Source: Pseudomonadota bacterium (GTDB lineage Bacteria; Pseudomonadota; Gammaproteobacteria; Burkholderiales; REEB80). Taken from it: DNA of 64,000 bases. The stretch spans positions 1-64,000 of the forward strand of contig JAGWIG010000009.1 of NCBI GenBank assembly GCA_028873515.1, written 5' to 3'. Below, one piece after another: positions 63,946 through 64,000 of the stretch. Both the position numbers and the translations under genes were made by a program. The number at the start of each line of letters is the position of its first letter. Position 1 is the first letter of the stretch. The notes below the pieces were generated by a model that was not told the origin of the DNA, did no database searches, and saw nothing but the letters and a program-made list of their open reading frames with translations.

Positions 63946-64000
63946 AAACAAAACCCATTTTTCTCGCCTGTGTACTGGTCTTTGCGCTGGAAGGCTGCGC
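63942..64000 (+). CDS. PilN-like lipoprotein secretin, N-terminal fragment
   Basis: A GTG at 63942 overlapping the previous stop opens a frame that runs off the window. Its 19 complete codons read MKTKPIFLACVLVFALEGC, a lipoprotein signal with lipobox ALEGC. In PilL-PilN gene pairs of conjugative type IVb pili the second gene is the lipoprotein secretin, which is why I propose PilN; the sequence visible shows only a lipoprotein. Confidence 0.55.
   Translation, partial: MKTKPIFLACVLVFALEGC

Larger units (their letters stand above)
44290..64000. mobile_element. Integrative and conjugative element (left part; right end outside window)
   Basis: Starting at the 3' end of tRNA-Cys, the segment holds a tyrosine integrase, an excisionase-like gene, an FlhDC-like activator pair, a TraI_2-like protein, a TraD coupling protein and a VirB/Trb-type secretion system followed by type IVb pilus genes. 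The MOBH-TraD-DUF4400 set is that of SXT-like and PFGI-like ICEs, but the mating apparatus is a VirB/Trb (MPF-T-like) set. No cargo genes are seen in these 19.7 kb. The other attachment site should be a repeat of the tRNA-Cys 3' end to the right. Confidence 0.88.

Noticed and set aside
44310-64000. CRISPR array or toxin-antitoxin pair in the ICE
   Set aside because: No regularly spaced repeats and no recognisable toxin gene; the small RHH-like protein is followed by the FlhD-like gene, not a toxin.

Overview
The window reads as a low-GC betaproteobacterial chromosome (Nitrosomonadales-like) carrying the left part of an integrative and conjugative element (ICE). The lineage call rests on gene order, not on any search: rpsB-tsf-pyrH-frr-uppS-cdsA-dxr-rseP-bamA-skp-lpxD-fabZ-lpxA-lpxB, pyrG-kdsA-eno-ftsB with DUF4936/ygfZ/nadB, rpoE-rseA-rseB-mucD-glutaredoxin-lepA-lepB-DUF4845-rnc-era-recO-pdxJ-acpS-nagZ, and uvrC-pgsA-tRNA-Gly-tRNA-Cys are blocks typical of that group.

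Layout. 1-134: end of an insertion sequence, with the first 23 codons of its transposase on the minus strand. 237-1935: a small exported orphan protein and transaldolase. 2.1-15.8 kb: translation (rpsB, tsf, frr), UMP kinase, undecaprenyl-PP and CDP-diglyceride synthesis, isoprenoid entry (dxr), site-2 protease, outer-membrane assembly (bamA, skp) and lipid A synthesis. 15.8-20.3 kb: mixed housekeeping and small genes, including a 43-residue lipoprotein gene. 20.5-27.6 kb: pyrG-kdsA-eno-ftsB, then DUF4936, ygfZ and nadB on the minus strand. 27.6-29.6 kb: a long region without a convincing gene, followed by an orphan DNA methyltransferase. 29.7-41.4 kb: the sigma-E stress operon and the lepA-to-nagZ cluster. 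41.6-44.3 kb: uvrC, pgsA and two tRNA genes.

From 44.3 kb to the right edge lies the ICE, inserted at the 3' end of tRNA-Cys. A tyrosine integrase faces away from the tRNA. Opposite it is a five-gene minus-strand regulatory operon: DUF3102 coiled-coil protein, a small RHH-like protein, FlhD-like, FlhC-like, and an excisionase-like HTH protein. On the plus strand come a TraI_2-like (MOBH) protein, a TraD-type coupling protein, a DUF4400 membrane protein, and a full mating-pair apparatus in the order VirB11-B2-B3-B4-B5-B6-B8-B9-B10-B1. Type IVb pilus genes (TcpQ/PilL-like and the start of a PilN-like lipoprotein) follow. The right end of the ICE is outside the window.

The most interesting signals are in the ICE. 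A repeated intergenic module of about 140 bp (48191-48334 and 58872-59005) has a perfect 12-bp palindrome, a 21-23-bp central palindrome at fixed distance, and a distal copy of the outer motif shifted by exactly 10 bp between copies. It sits ahead of both the relaxase/coupling genes and the virB8-virB10 block. An FlhDC-like activator pair is encoded in the same operon as the putative excisionase. The TcpQ-like pilus protein carries an N-terminal domain that closely resembles the C-terminal domain of the element's own VirB9. I propose, as inference, that the FlhDC-like pair switches on excision and the two module-bearing transfer operons together.
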